Source: Clostridium sp. 28_17
GTDB lineage: Bacteria > Bacillota > Clostridia > TANB77 > CAG-508
Length of the DNA: 19,620 nt
Direction: 5' to 3'
Assembly (NCBI GenBank): GCA_001916065.1
Contig: MNRS01000005.1
Span: forward strand, 1-19,620
Part shown: one piece after another, positions 7,912-15,483 of the stretch
How the letters are laid out: the number at the start of each line of letters is the position of its first letter
Numbering within the stretch: position 1 is the stretch's first letter
The notes under the pieces: model-generated
The model's input: the letters and a program-made list of their open reading frames with translations, nothing else
Told to the model about the DNA's origin: nothing
Databases searched by the model: none
Made by a program: the position numbers and the translations under genes

Positions 7912-8868
7912 ATGAATCAAATACTTTCAACAAGTATGCCAACAGATAATAAAAAACAAAAAAACAAAATAAGAAATACAAATCCTACATCAATAAGTAG
8001 TATATTAAAGTTTTTTGCAATAGCAATGTTAATATTTGGAATATTATTAATAGGATTGGGAGCGTATTCTATATACGAAAAAGAAAGCAAGCAAAAAGAA
8101 GAAAACTTACAACCATCAATATCTCTAGAAGATAAATCTAATGATACTGTATTACTTAAAGTAGTATATGAAAAAAATATTTCTAAACTAGAATATAGAT
8201 GGAATGATGAAGAAGAAACAACTGTAAATGGAAATAACGGAAAATATATAGAGCAAGAAATAAAAGTACCAACCGGAACAAATACCTTACATATTGTAAT
8301 AACTGATGAAGATGGAAAACAAATACCATATGATAAACAATATGAACGTGAAAGTAATATAAACTTTGAAGTTTCAGGAAACAAAATAAAAATTACGGCA
8401 GAAAGTGAAAAAACAATTAAATATATGACATATAGATGGGATGACGAAGAAGAAAAAACAATACAAATTAATAATACAACTTTAGAACAAGAAATAGATG
8501 CAATAAAGGGACTTCATACACTAACAGTAATAACAGTAGATGAAGAAAATAATACAGATACAAAAGTTCAAAAAATTAATGGTGTATCAAAACCTAAAGT
8601 TTCAGTAACTACAGATGATAGTAAATCTTACTTTATAATAAAGGCTTCTGATGATGAAAAATTATCAAAATTACAATTTAAAATAAATCAAGATGATAAC
8701 AAAGAATATTTCTTTAATTTGGATAATTTTAATATGAAGGAATTTGAATTTACAACAAATACAAGCAATGTATATTTACTACAACAAGGAGAAAACATAA
8801 TAGAAGTAACAGTAACAAATTCTGATGGTGTTACAGAAGAAACTGGAGTTATAAGAGTTACTAAATAA
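7912..8868 (+). CDS. Single-pass membrane protein with three extracytoplasmic Ig-like repeats
   Basis: I do not recognise a named family. The 318-residue product has a short basic cytoplasmic tail (1-31), one membrane span (about 32-54) and a long outside region. That region holds three related beta-rich units: about 71-140 (with YRWNDEE), 155-222 (with YRWDDEE) and 228-318 (more diverged). Each alternates hydrophobic strands and ends in a strand such as LHIVITDEDG, LTVITVDEEN or IEVTVTNSDG, the pattern of bacterial Ig-like folds. The start ATG follows GAGAGGTG. It has its own promoter and terminator and lies between a large adhesin and a GGDEF protein, so a surface role is plausible but not shown. 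No catalytic motif is seen. Confidence 0.75.
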   Translation: MNQILSTSMPTDNKKQKNKIRNTNPTSISSILKFFAIAMLIFGILLIGLGAYSIYEKESKQKEENLQPSISLEDKSNDTVLLKVVYEKNISKLEYRWNDEEETTVNGNNGKYIEQEIKVPTGTNTLHIVITDEDGKQIPYDKQYERESNINFEVSGNKIKITAESEKTIKYMTYRWDDEEEKTIQINNTTLEQEIDAIKGLHTLTVITVDEENNTDTKVQKINGVSKPKVSVTTDDSKSYFIIKASDDEKLSKLQFKINQDDNKEYFFNLDNFNMKEFEFTTNTSNVYLLQQGENIIEVTVTNSDGVTEETGVIRVTK

Positions 8869-8911
8869 TCAGAAACAGAAATTTCTAAAAATTAAATATA
8901 CTAAAATAAAT

Positions 8912-8960
8912 ACGGGACATGTGAATTATCAAAATAATAATTTTGAACGTGTCCTGTTTT
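8912..8960 (+). terminator. Hairpin terminator between the Ig-like and GGDEF genes
   Basis: ACGGGACATGT (8912-8922) pairs with ACGTGTCCTGT (8947-8957) with two wobbles. Inside, AATTAT pairs with ATAATT (8924-8929 with 8937-8942). A short T-rich stretch (TTTTGCTTT) follows. It lies directly before the next ribosome binding site, so it could act either as a terminator or as an attenuating leader hairpin. Confidence 0.65.
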
Positions 8961-8989
8961 GCTTTAATACAAGGAGGAACAGGAAAAAA

Positions 8990-9916
8990 ATGTTAAAAGA
9001 AATTTATATAATAGATGATGATGAATCTTCAATATTGGTTTTTAATAAATTATTTGAAAATGACAAAGAATATAAGTTTATAAGTGTAAAATCAGATCAA
9101 ATAGATATTGCTTTAAAAAATATACCATCAATAATAATTATAAATGAAGATGCAATAGAAGTTGATATTGTGGAATTATGTAAGAAAATAAGAAGTGATG
9201 ATGATAATAGTATTACACCAATAATTGTTGTCTCTTCAAATTCAGAAAAAGAACATAGAATACAAATTTTAAAAGAATCTGTTGAATATTATATTAAAAA
9301 GCCAGTAAACGCACAATATTTATATTATACTATAAAAAATTTAGGAAGATTAATAACAATAAATAGAAGAATAAGTCCTCTTACAGGTTTACCAGGAAAT
9401 GTTCAAATACATGCAGAATTAAAGAAAAGGATATCAAATAAAGAGGAATTTTCTGTATTATATTTAGATTTGGATAATTTTAAAGCATATAATGATGTAT
9501 ATGGATTTTTAAAAGGTGATGAGATTATCAAATTTACTGCAGATACAATAATGACAAGCATACACTCATTAATACCAAATAATTCATTTATTGGACATAT
9601 TGGTGGAGATGATTTTATAGCAATTGTGCCAACATTGAATTGTGAAGATGTGTGCAAAGATATAATTGCTAATTTTGATGCAAATGTTGTTAGATTCTTT
9701 ACAGAAGATGATGTGGAAAAAGGATATATAGAGGTTGCAAATAGAAAAGGAGTAATAGAACAATTTCCACTTACGTCAATTTCTATAGGTGTTGTTGAAG
9801 CAGATGTGGGAAGATTTGCAAACATTCTTGAAATAGGTGAAGTTGGTGCTCAGGTTAAACATATGGCTAAGTCTGTTATGGGAAGTAGTTATGCAATAGA
9901 TAGAAGGAAAAAATAA
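8990..9916 (+). CDS. Receiver-like domain plus GGDEF (GGDDF) domain protein
   Basis: 308 residues, two domains. Residues 1-120 form a CheY-type receiver: the acidic cluster DDDE (9-12), a Ser at 82-83, and the Lys of KKP (103-105). The usual phospho-acceptor aspartate is Asn52 (IIIINED), so ordinary phosphorylation is unlikely. Residues about 128-300 form a GGDEF domain: LTGLPGN, DLDNFKAYND with Asp160, and GGDDF at 205-209 in place of GG(D/E)EF. No RxxD inhibitory site precedes the signature. The protein may make c-di-GMP or only bind nucleotide; I cannot decide. I start it at ATG 8990, with AAGGAGG at 8971-8977; the longer in-frame extension to 8921 runs through a hairpin and is rejected. 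It has a clear terminator. Confidence 0.85.
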   Translation: MLKEIYIIDDDESSILVFNKLFENDKEYKFISVKSDQIDIALKNIPSIIIINEDAIEVDIVELCKKIRSDDDNSITPIIVVSSNSEKEHRIQILKESVEYYIKKPVNAQYLYYTIKNLGRLITINRRISPLTGLPGNVQIHAELKKRISNKEEFSVLYLDLDNFKAYNDVYGFLKGDEIIKFTADTIMTSIHSLIPNNSFIGHIGGDDFIAIVPTLNCEDVCKDIIANFDANVVRFFTEDDVEKGYIEVANRKGVIEQFPLTSISIGVVEADVGRFANILEIGEVGAQVKHMAKSVMGSSYAIDRRKK

Positions 9917-9925
9917 TGAAAATGT

Positions 9926-9955
9926 AAAAGATGTTACTTATGTAGCATTTTTTTT
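9926..9955 (+). terminator. Rho-independent terminator of the GGDEF gene
   Basis: AAAAGATGTTAC (9926-9937) pairs with GTAGCATTTTTT (9942-9953) around a TTAT loop with two G-T wobbles, and the T run continues to 9955. The remaining 80 bases to cwlD are AT-rich, without a promoter I can call. Confidence 0.85.
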
Positions 9956-10037
9956 GCGTTTTAGTATAGATTAATAAATATTAGAGTAATAAACACAAAA
10001 AGTGAAGAATATTGATTAATAAATGGGAGGGAGTATA

Positions 10038-10757
10038 ATGTATATTATAAAAAGAAAAAGGATAAGTTTGATTTTGATAGCATTAATGTTGGGTATATTT
10101 GTATATTCATATGAAAATCAAAAATTAAATACAGATGAACAAACACAAAGTACAACAGCAACACCGGTTTCTGGAAAAGTTATAGTAGTTGATGCAGGGC
10201 ATGGTGTACCTGATGAAGGTGCTCAAAGTAGCAGGGGAACAACGGAAGCGGAAACAAATTTAAAAATATCGTTAAAATTACAAAATTTATTAGAACAAAG
10301 TGGATGCACGGTCATATTAACACGTTCAGATGAAAATGCAATATATGACTTAGACAAAACTACTTTAAGAGAAAAGAAAATATCAGATATTAGAAATAGA
10401 GTTAAAATAGGAAATAATGCATCTGCAGATTTATTTGTAAGTATTCATTTAAACAAAATTCCTCAACAACAATACTGGGGTTGGCAATGTTTTTACAATA
10501 GTAAAAACGAAAAGAGTGTAAACTTAGCAAAAAAAATACAAGCCAATTTAAATGAATCAATTCAAAAAGATAATAAAAGGGTGGCTATGAAACTTGATAC
10601 TGTGTATATTATGAAACATGTTGAGATTCCTATTTCAATAGTAGAATGTGGTTTTTTATCTAATCCAGAAGAAGAACAACAATTGCTTGATGATGAATAT
10701 CAAAATAAATTGGCGTGGGGAATTTTTAATGGTATAATTGAATATTTCAATGAATAA
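10038..10757 (+). CDS. cwlD: N-acetylmuramoyl-L-alanine amidase, CwlD-like
   Basis: 239 residues, close to the roughly 237 of Bacillus CwlD. An N-terminal membrane anchor (about 8-24) is followed by an Amidase_3 domain that cleaves the muramic acid-L-alanine bond. Zinc ligands are His55 (VVDAGHG), Glu70 (TTEAETNL) and His137 (SIHLN); the catalytic glutamate is Glu203 in VECGFLSNPEEE. In spore formers CwlD works with a deacetylase to make muramic delta-lactam in the cortex. The gene 26 bases downstream is a polysaccharide deacetylase, which supports that reading. The start is ATG 10038 after GGGAGGGAG; an in-frame ATG at 10023 overlaps that site. A general vegetative amidase is the alternative. 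No sporulation-sigma promoter was recognised upstream. Confidence 0.85.
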   Translation: MYIIKRKRISLILIALMLGIFVYSYENQKLNTDEQTQSTTATPVSGKVIVVDAGHGVPDEGAQSSRGTTEAETNLKISLKLQNLLEQSGCTVILTRSDENAIYDLDKTTLREKKISDIRNRVKIGNNASADLFVSIHLNKIPQQQYWGWQCFYNSKNEKSVNLAKKIQANLNESIQKDNKRVAMKLDTVYIMKHVEIPISIVECGFLSNPEEEQQLLDDEYQNKLAWGIFNGIIEYFNE

Positions 10758-10783
10758 ATGAATATATATTACAAGGTGATTAT

Positions 10784-11558
10784 ATGTTTTTAGTATTTAG
10801 TAAAGAAAAGATAACTACATATTTAGTATCAATATTAACTGTTGCATTGTTATTTTGTATGGTGGCAAACTTTCAAACACATAAGGCAGATTCAATAGAA
10901 ACATCGGCAGATACGGGAAAAACGTTACCAATATATAAAGTAAAAACTGATGAAAAAAAGGTTGCATTAACTATGAATTGTGCATGGAATGCAGATGATA
11001 TTGATAAAATATTGGAAGTATTAAAAAATAATGATGTAAAAATAACTTTTTTTATGGTAGGTAATTGGATAGACAAATATCCAGATGCAGTAAAGAAAAT
11101 AAATGATGCAGGGCAAGAAATACGGAAGTCATAGTGATACACATCCACATGTAAATAATTTAAGTTATGAAAAAAATATAGAAGAAATTGAAAAAAGTAA
11201 TGATAAAATAGAAAAAGTAACTGGGTCTAGAACGAAATTGTATAGGCCACCATATGGTGAATATAATAATATTGTTATAAAGGCAGCTACTGATAAGAAA
11301 TATTATACAATTCAATGGAGTCTGGATACTTTAGATTATACTGGATTAACAGGTAAAGAAATGTGGAGTAGATTGGATGGTAAATTGACTTCCGGAGATA
11401 TTATTTTAACTCATAATGGTACTAAGCATACGGCTGATTCTTTGGATATGATACTTAGAAATATAAAACAGAAGGGTTTCAGTGTTGTTCCGGTGTCTGA
11501 ACTTATATATAAAGATAATTATAAAATTGATTCTACGGGAATGCAGATATGTAAATAA
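10784..11558 (+). pseudogene. PdaB-like polysaccharide deacetylase interrupted by a +1 frameshift
   Basis: A NodB-type deacetylase of about 257 residues if repaired, close to the length of PdaB. Frame one (10784 onward) gives an N-terminal membrane anchor (about 10-30), KKVALTMNCAWNADDI and ITFFMVGNWIDKYPDAVKKINDAGQEI, then RKS and a stop at 11132. Dropping the C at 11123 restores GSHSDTHPH, RPPYGEYNN, the WSLDTLDY block and DIILTHNG, the remaining family motifs, to 11558. The ATG follows AAGGTGAT and lies 26 bases after cwlD, so the two form an operon. In motif 1 the usual catalytic aspartate position reads Asn (TMNCAW). The break may be a real mutation or a sequence error; there is no homopolymer at the site. 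Related enzymes deacetylate peptidoglycan or cortex sugars. Confidence 0.85.
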
Positions 11559-11559
11559 T

Positions 11560-11582
11560 AAAGTTATTTAAGTAACTTTTTT
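11560..11582 (+). terminator. Rho-independent terminator of the cwlD operon
   Basis: AAAGTTA (11560-11566) pairs with TAACTTT (11573-11579) with a TTTAAG loop and a T run to 11582, immediately after the stop codon. Confidence 0.8.
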
Positions 11583-11720
11583 AGAGCATTTCAAAATAAA
11601 TTATTAATTGTATTATAAGTAATTAGTATAAAAAATTTAAAAATGTCTATAATTTTATATATCATAATTCTGCAAAAGCAGGAAAAAACTACATTTTTTA
11701 AATAAATTTAACTTTTTATG

Positions 11721-11749
11721 TAGACAAAACCAAAAAAATAGTGTATAAT
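11721..11749 (+). promoter_or_regulatory. Predicted sigma-A promoter for the SSB-like gene
   Basis: TAGACA (11721-11726), a 17-base spacer and TATAAT (11744-11749). The mRNA leader would be about 65 bases. Just upstream, CTACAT and ATGTAG flank a T/A-rich stretch, and a small CTGC-AAAA-GCAG hairpin lies near 11672. Confidence 0.65.
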
Positions 11750-11821
11750 AATAAATGTAGTTAAGAGAAAGCACAAAGATAAATATACTATATTGATAAA
11801 AGAATAAGGGAGGAAAAAAAT

Positions 11822-12523
11822 TTGGATACAAATTATTTAGAAAACAACTATTTAACATTAGTTGGAAAAGTTACAGGAGAAAAAAAATTCAGTCATGAAA
11901 TATATGGAGAAAGATTCTATGTATTTAATTTAGAAATCGAAAGATTAAGCGGAAATGCAGACATTATACCAATAACGGTATCAGAAAGATTGGTAACAGA
12001 CGAAATGCTAACACAAGGAAAAAAATTATTAGTAAAAGGACAATTTAGATCATACAATAGTTATGAAAATGAAAAAAACAGATTAATATTAACAGTATTC
12101 GCAAAAGATGTTGTTGAAGTCGAAGAACCAGAAGAACAAGAAGAAAATGAAATGGTAAAAAAAGATATGGTAACAAACGAAGTTATTTTAGTTGGTTATA
12201 TATGTAAAAAACCGATTTATAGACAAACACCTTTTGGTAGAGAAATTGCAGACATACTATTAGCAGTAAATAGAGCATATAATAAATCAGATTATATTCC
12301 TACAATTGCATGGGGTAGAACAGCAAGATTTTGTCAAAATCTAGAAGTTGGAACTAAGGTAAAAATAGTAGGTAGAGTTCAATCTAGAATGTACGAGAAA
12401 AAGCATGAAGATGGTACAATAGAAAGTAGAGTGGCTTATGAGGTTTCTGTTGGAAGTCTAGAAGTAGTAGAAGAAAATGAAGGTACAGAAAACAAAGAAA
12501 CAGAAAACCAAGAAGCGGTATAA
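11822..12523 (+). CDS. Tandem OB-fold single-stranded DNA-binding-like protein
   Basis: 233 residues with two OB-fold units. The first (about 8-100) has NYLTLVGKVTGEKKF, FYVFNLEIERLS and LLVKGQFRSYN. The second (about 118-216) has NEVILVGYICKKPIYRQTPFGREIADILLAVNR, SDYIPTIAWGRTARFC and VGTKVKIVGRVQSR, closely resembling the core of bacterial SSB. An acidic linker (about 99-110) joins them and the C-terminal tail is also acidic, but it lacks the usual DDDIPF-type tip. I recall clostridial SSB-family proteins of this shape, distinct from the main SSB encoded near rpsF/rpsR. The start is TTG at 11822, supported by GGGAGG 8 bases upstream. Probable role: binding single-stranded nucleic acid in replication or repair. 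Confidence 0.82.
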   Translation: MDTNYLENNYLTLVGKVTGEKKFSHEIYGERFYVFNLEIERLSGNADIIPITVSERLVTDEMLTQGKKLLVKGQFRSYNSYENEKNRLILTVFAKDVVEVEEPEEQEENEMVKKDMVTNEVILVGYICKKPIYRQTPFGREIADILLAVNRAYNKSDYIPTIAWGRTARFCQNLEVGTKVKIVGRVQSRMYEKKHEDGTIESRVAYEVSVGSLEVVEENEGTENKETENQEAV

Positions 12524-12534
12524 TTAATATAAAT

Positions 12535-12572
12535 ATATAGCAGTGTAATTTTCAATTATACTGCTATATTTG
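12535..12572 (+). terminator. Hairpin terminator of the SSB-like gene
   Basis: A 16-bp stem (12535-12550 with 12554-12569, core ATAGCAGT/ACTGCTAT, one wobble) closes on a TTC loop. Only a short TTT follows after one base, so it is strong as a hairpin but has a weak U tract. 12573-12694 shows nothing else recognisable. Confidence 0.7.
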
Positions 12573-12694
12573 CTTATATACTAAAAATGCTTAAATATAC
12601 ACCCAAGGAAAGAAGTGGAACACACAAACAATAAATTTATGGACTGTAAATGGTAACAAAAATTAAATATTTTTTAGTAAATCTGTAATTTTAG

Positions 12695-12723
12695 TAGTTT
12701 TTTTTTATTTTATTTGATATAAT
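12695..12723 (+). promoter_or_regulatory. Predicted extended -10 promoter
   Basis: TGATATAAT (12715-12723) is an extended -10 element. The -35 position with 17-base spacing (12695-12700, TAGTTT) is poor, which is common with extended -10 promoters. It precedes the membrane protein starting at 12752. Confidence 0.5.
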
Positions 12724-12751
12724 CATATAAAATAAAAAGGAGCGAATATTT

Positions 12752-14479
12752 ATGAAAAAGGATGAGCAAAGTAAAAAAGAAAATAAAGCAAAAAGTACAA
12801 ACAAAACAAAACAGACTGAATTGAAAAAAAGAAAAAAATTTAATATCAATTTTACAATAGTAGCAATTATTTTAATAGCAATTTTTTGTGTATGTATAAC
12901 ACCAAGAACATTACAAAATGACACATTTTATAGTATAAAAATAGGAGAACTTATAAAAAATAATGGAATAGACATGATGGACCATTTTTCTTGGCATGAA
13001 AACTTAAGTTATACATATCCACATTGGTTATATGATTTTTTAACATATTTTATATATTTAATAGCTGGATTTAAATCAATATATATAGTTACATGTATAT
13101 TATCTGCATTATTAGGAATATCAGTATTTTTTGTAAATTCAAAAACAACGAAATCAAAGCCAATATCATTTATTATTACTATAGGAGTTATGTATGCATT
13201 AAAACCATATATTGCTGCAAGGGCACAATTGGTAACATTTATATTATTTATATGGGAATTATATTGCATAGAAAGATTTATAGAAAACAAAAAAATAAGA
13301 TATGCAATAACTTTAGTTATAATATCAACATTAATAGCAAATCTACATGTTGCAACATGGCCATTTTTCTTTATACTATTTTTACCATATGTTGCAGAAT
13401 ATATAATATCAGTAGTTTCAGATATTGTTATTTATAAAAAGACAAAAAAATTAGTAATAAAACATAAAATGAAGGTAGCACAAAAAAATAACAATATTGA
13501 AAGAATAAAAGAATTGCAAATAAAATTAAATGAACTAGAAGAAAAAAATGAAAAAATAAAACAGAAAAGAAAAGATACAAATAAAAATTCTTATAAAATT
13601 TTATTAAATAAAAATGATAATGTTAAATTTTTAATTATAGTAATGGTCATATGTGCTTTTACAGGATTACTAACTCCTACAGGAGATACACCATATACAT
13701 ATTTATATAAAACAATGAAAGGTAATACAACAGAGAATATAAGTGAACATCAACCACTAACATTAATAAATAATACAGAGGCAATTTGTACATTAGTAAT
13801 TTTACTATCAATTCTTACATTTACAAAAACGAAAATAAAATTATCAGATTTATTCTTTGCAGGTGGATTATGTTGTTTAATGTTTTCTTCGCGAAGACAA
13901 TTTTCTATGCTTGTATTAATAGGGTCAGTAGTATTAGGAAGACTAGTTGTTGATATGATAACTAGATATTCAAAAAATGGGCTAAAAGATGTGGATGATG
14001 TAGTAAAAAATAATCTTGTTTTAGTATTATTAACAATTTTAATGGGTATATTTTCATATAATTCTATAAAACCAGTACTAGATGACAAATTTGTAAGTGA
14101 AAAATCATATCCAGTATCTGCATGTGATTTTATATTAGAAAATATTGATTTAGGTACTGCTAAATTTTATAATGAATATAATTATGGAAGTTATATGTTA
14201 TTTAGGGGAATACCGGTATTTATAGATTCAAGAGCAGATTTATATGCACCAGAATTTAGTGGAAATAAAGATGAAGATATATTCTCGGATTTTATAAATA
14301 CATCTTCTATATCAAAATATTATGAAGATACATTTGAAAAATATAATATAACACATGTTATATTAGGAAAAAAATCAAAAACAAATTTAATTATAAATAA
14401 ATCACATGATGAAAATTATAAAGAAATTTATTCAGATGATAATTTTGTTATTTATGAAAGATTAAATGCAAAAAAATAA
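12752..14479 (+). CDS. Large multi-pass membrane protein, GT-C-glycosyltransferase-like
   Basis: 575 residues. A lysine-rich cytoplasmic start (1-30) leads into a first span (about 33-50), and some ten spans follow. The first outside loop, with NDTFYSIKIGELI, GIDMMDHFSW and YPHWLYD, resembles the acidic catalytic loop of GT-C glycosyltransferases and related uncharacterised bacterial families. The last 130 residues are a soluble outside domain with YNEYNYGSYMLFRG and PVFIDSRADLY, also seen in such proteins. An odd feature is a highly charged insert at about 229-289 with a predicted coiled coil (NNIERIKELQIKLNELEEKNEKI). The ATG follows AAGGAG. Substrate is unknown and no single family can be assigned from the sequence alone. 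It may glycosylate a lipid carrier or surface polymer, but this is inference. Confidence 0.7.
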   Translation: MKKDEQSKKENKAKSTNKTKQTELKKRKKFNINFTIVAIILIAIFCVCITPRTLQNDTFYSIKIGELIKNNGIDMMDHFSWHENLSYTYPHWLYDFLTYFIYLIAGFKSIYIVTCILSALLGISVFFVNSKTTKSKPISFIITIGVMYALKPYIAARAQLVTFILFIWELYCIERFIENKKIRYAITLVIISTLIANLHVATWPFFFILFLPYVAEYIISVVSDIVIYKKTKKLVIKHKMKVAQKNNNIERIKELQIKLNELEEKNEKIKQKRKDTNKNSYKILLNKNDNVKFLIIVMVICAFTGLLTPTGDTPYTYLYKTMKGNTTENISEHQPLTLINNTEAICTLVILLSILTFTKTKIKLSDLFFAGGLCCLMFSSRRQFSMLVLIGSVVLGRLVVDMITRYSKNGLKDVDDVVKNNLVLVLLTILMGIFSYNSIKPVLDDKFVSEKSYPVSACDFILENIDLGTAKFYNEYNYGSYMLFRGIPVFIDSRADLYAPEFSGNKDEDIFSDFINTSSISKYYEDTFEKYNITHVILGKKSKTNLIINKSHDENYKEIYSDDNFVIYERLNAKK

Positions 14480-14549
14480 ATTTGGAAGACAATAAAATTT
14501 AATAATTAACATTAAAAAGACTAAATATACGAAAAAAGGAAGTGCAATT

Positions 14550-15479
14550 TTGAAAATAAATATAAAAGAACAAGACGTAGGAAAAAGAATAGATGCATTT
14601 TTAGCAGGAAATACTGAATATTCTAGAGCACATATTCAAAAAATGATTGAAAACGAAAAAGTTCTAGTAAATGGAAATAAAACAAAAGTATCATACAAAG
14701 TACAAAAAGATGATGAAATAAATCTTGAGGTAGAAGTGCCTAAAGAGATTGCACTAGAGGCACAAGAAATCCCAATAGATGTTTTATATGAGGATAATGA
14801 TATTATAGTTGTAAATAAACCTAAAGGAATGGTCGTTCATCCTGCAAATGGAAATCCAGATGGAACATTGGTAAATGCAGTAATGGCAATTTGTAAAGAT
14901 TCTTTATCTGGAATTGGTGGAGAGATTAGGCCAGGAATTGTGCATAGACTTGATAAAGACACATCAGGAGTTATAGTAGTTGCAAAAAATGATAAGGCTC
15001 ACATTAATATGAGTGAACAAATAAAAAATCACGAAGTAGAAAAGACGTATATTGCTTTAGTTAAAGGATTCGTAAAAGAGGAAGAAGCAACTATAAATAT
15101 GCCAATAGGTAGAAGTACAAGAGACAGAAAGAAAATGGCTGTTAATAAAAATGGTAAAAATGCTGTAACACATTTCAAAGTTTTAGAAAGATTTGGAAAT
15201 TATACATTATTAGAAGTTAAAATTGAAACAGGAAGAACACATCAAATAAGAGTCCATTTATCAGAAATAGGATATCCTGTTGTTGGTGATACTACATATT
15301 CAAATGGCAAGAATGAGTGGGGGATAAAAGGACAATGTTTACATGCAAAATCATTGAAGTTTAAACATCCAATTACTGGTAAAGAAATGTTTATAGAGGC
15401 ACCATTGCCAGAATATTTTGAAAATGTATTACAGGAATTAAGACAAGGAAAATTAATTTTATCAAATTTAAGGAAGTGA
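14550..15479 (+). CDS. rluD: 23S rRNA pseudouridine synthase, RluD/RluA family
   Basis: 309 residues, the usual size for RluD-like enzymes, which convert uridines in the large-subunit rRNA to pseudouridine. An S4 RNA-binding domain (about 1-62, KRIDAFLA...SRAHIQKMI...VLVNG) is followed by the catalytic domain with VNKPKGMVVHP (89-99) and HRLDKDTSG, where Asp135 is the catalytic residue. Then come TGRTHQIRVHL and the C-terminal GKEMFIEAPLP. The start is TTG at 14550 with AAAGGAAG upstream. It stands 4 bases before a second pseudouridine synthase, so the two are co-transcribed. The family is certain, but the exact target uridines are inferred from similarity to RluD. Confidence 0.92.
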   Translation: MKINIKEQDVGKRIDAFLAGNTEYSRAHIQKMIENEKVLVNGNKTKVSYKVQKDDEINLEVEVPKEIALEAQEIPIDVLYEDNDIIVVNKPKGMVVHPANGNPDGTLVNAVMAICKDSLSGIGGEIRPGIVHRLDKDTSGVIVVAKNDKAHINMSEQIKNHEVEKTYIALVKGFVKEEEATINMPIGRSTRDRKKMAVNKNGKNAVTHFKVLERFGNYTLLEVKIETGRTHQIRVHLSEIGYPVVGDTTYSNGKNEWGIKGQCLHAKSLKFKHPITGKEMFIEAPLPEYFENVLQELRQGKLILSNLRK

Positions 15480-15483
15480 ATAA

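Noticed and set aside
8921..8989. N-terminal extension of the receiver-GGDEF protein
   Set aside because: The extension reads through the hairpin at 8912-8957, lacks a ribosome binding site, and its residues do not look like a receiver start. AAGGAGG before 8990 supports the shorter form.
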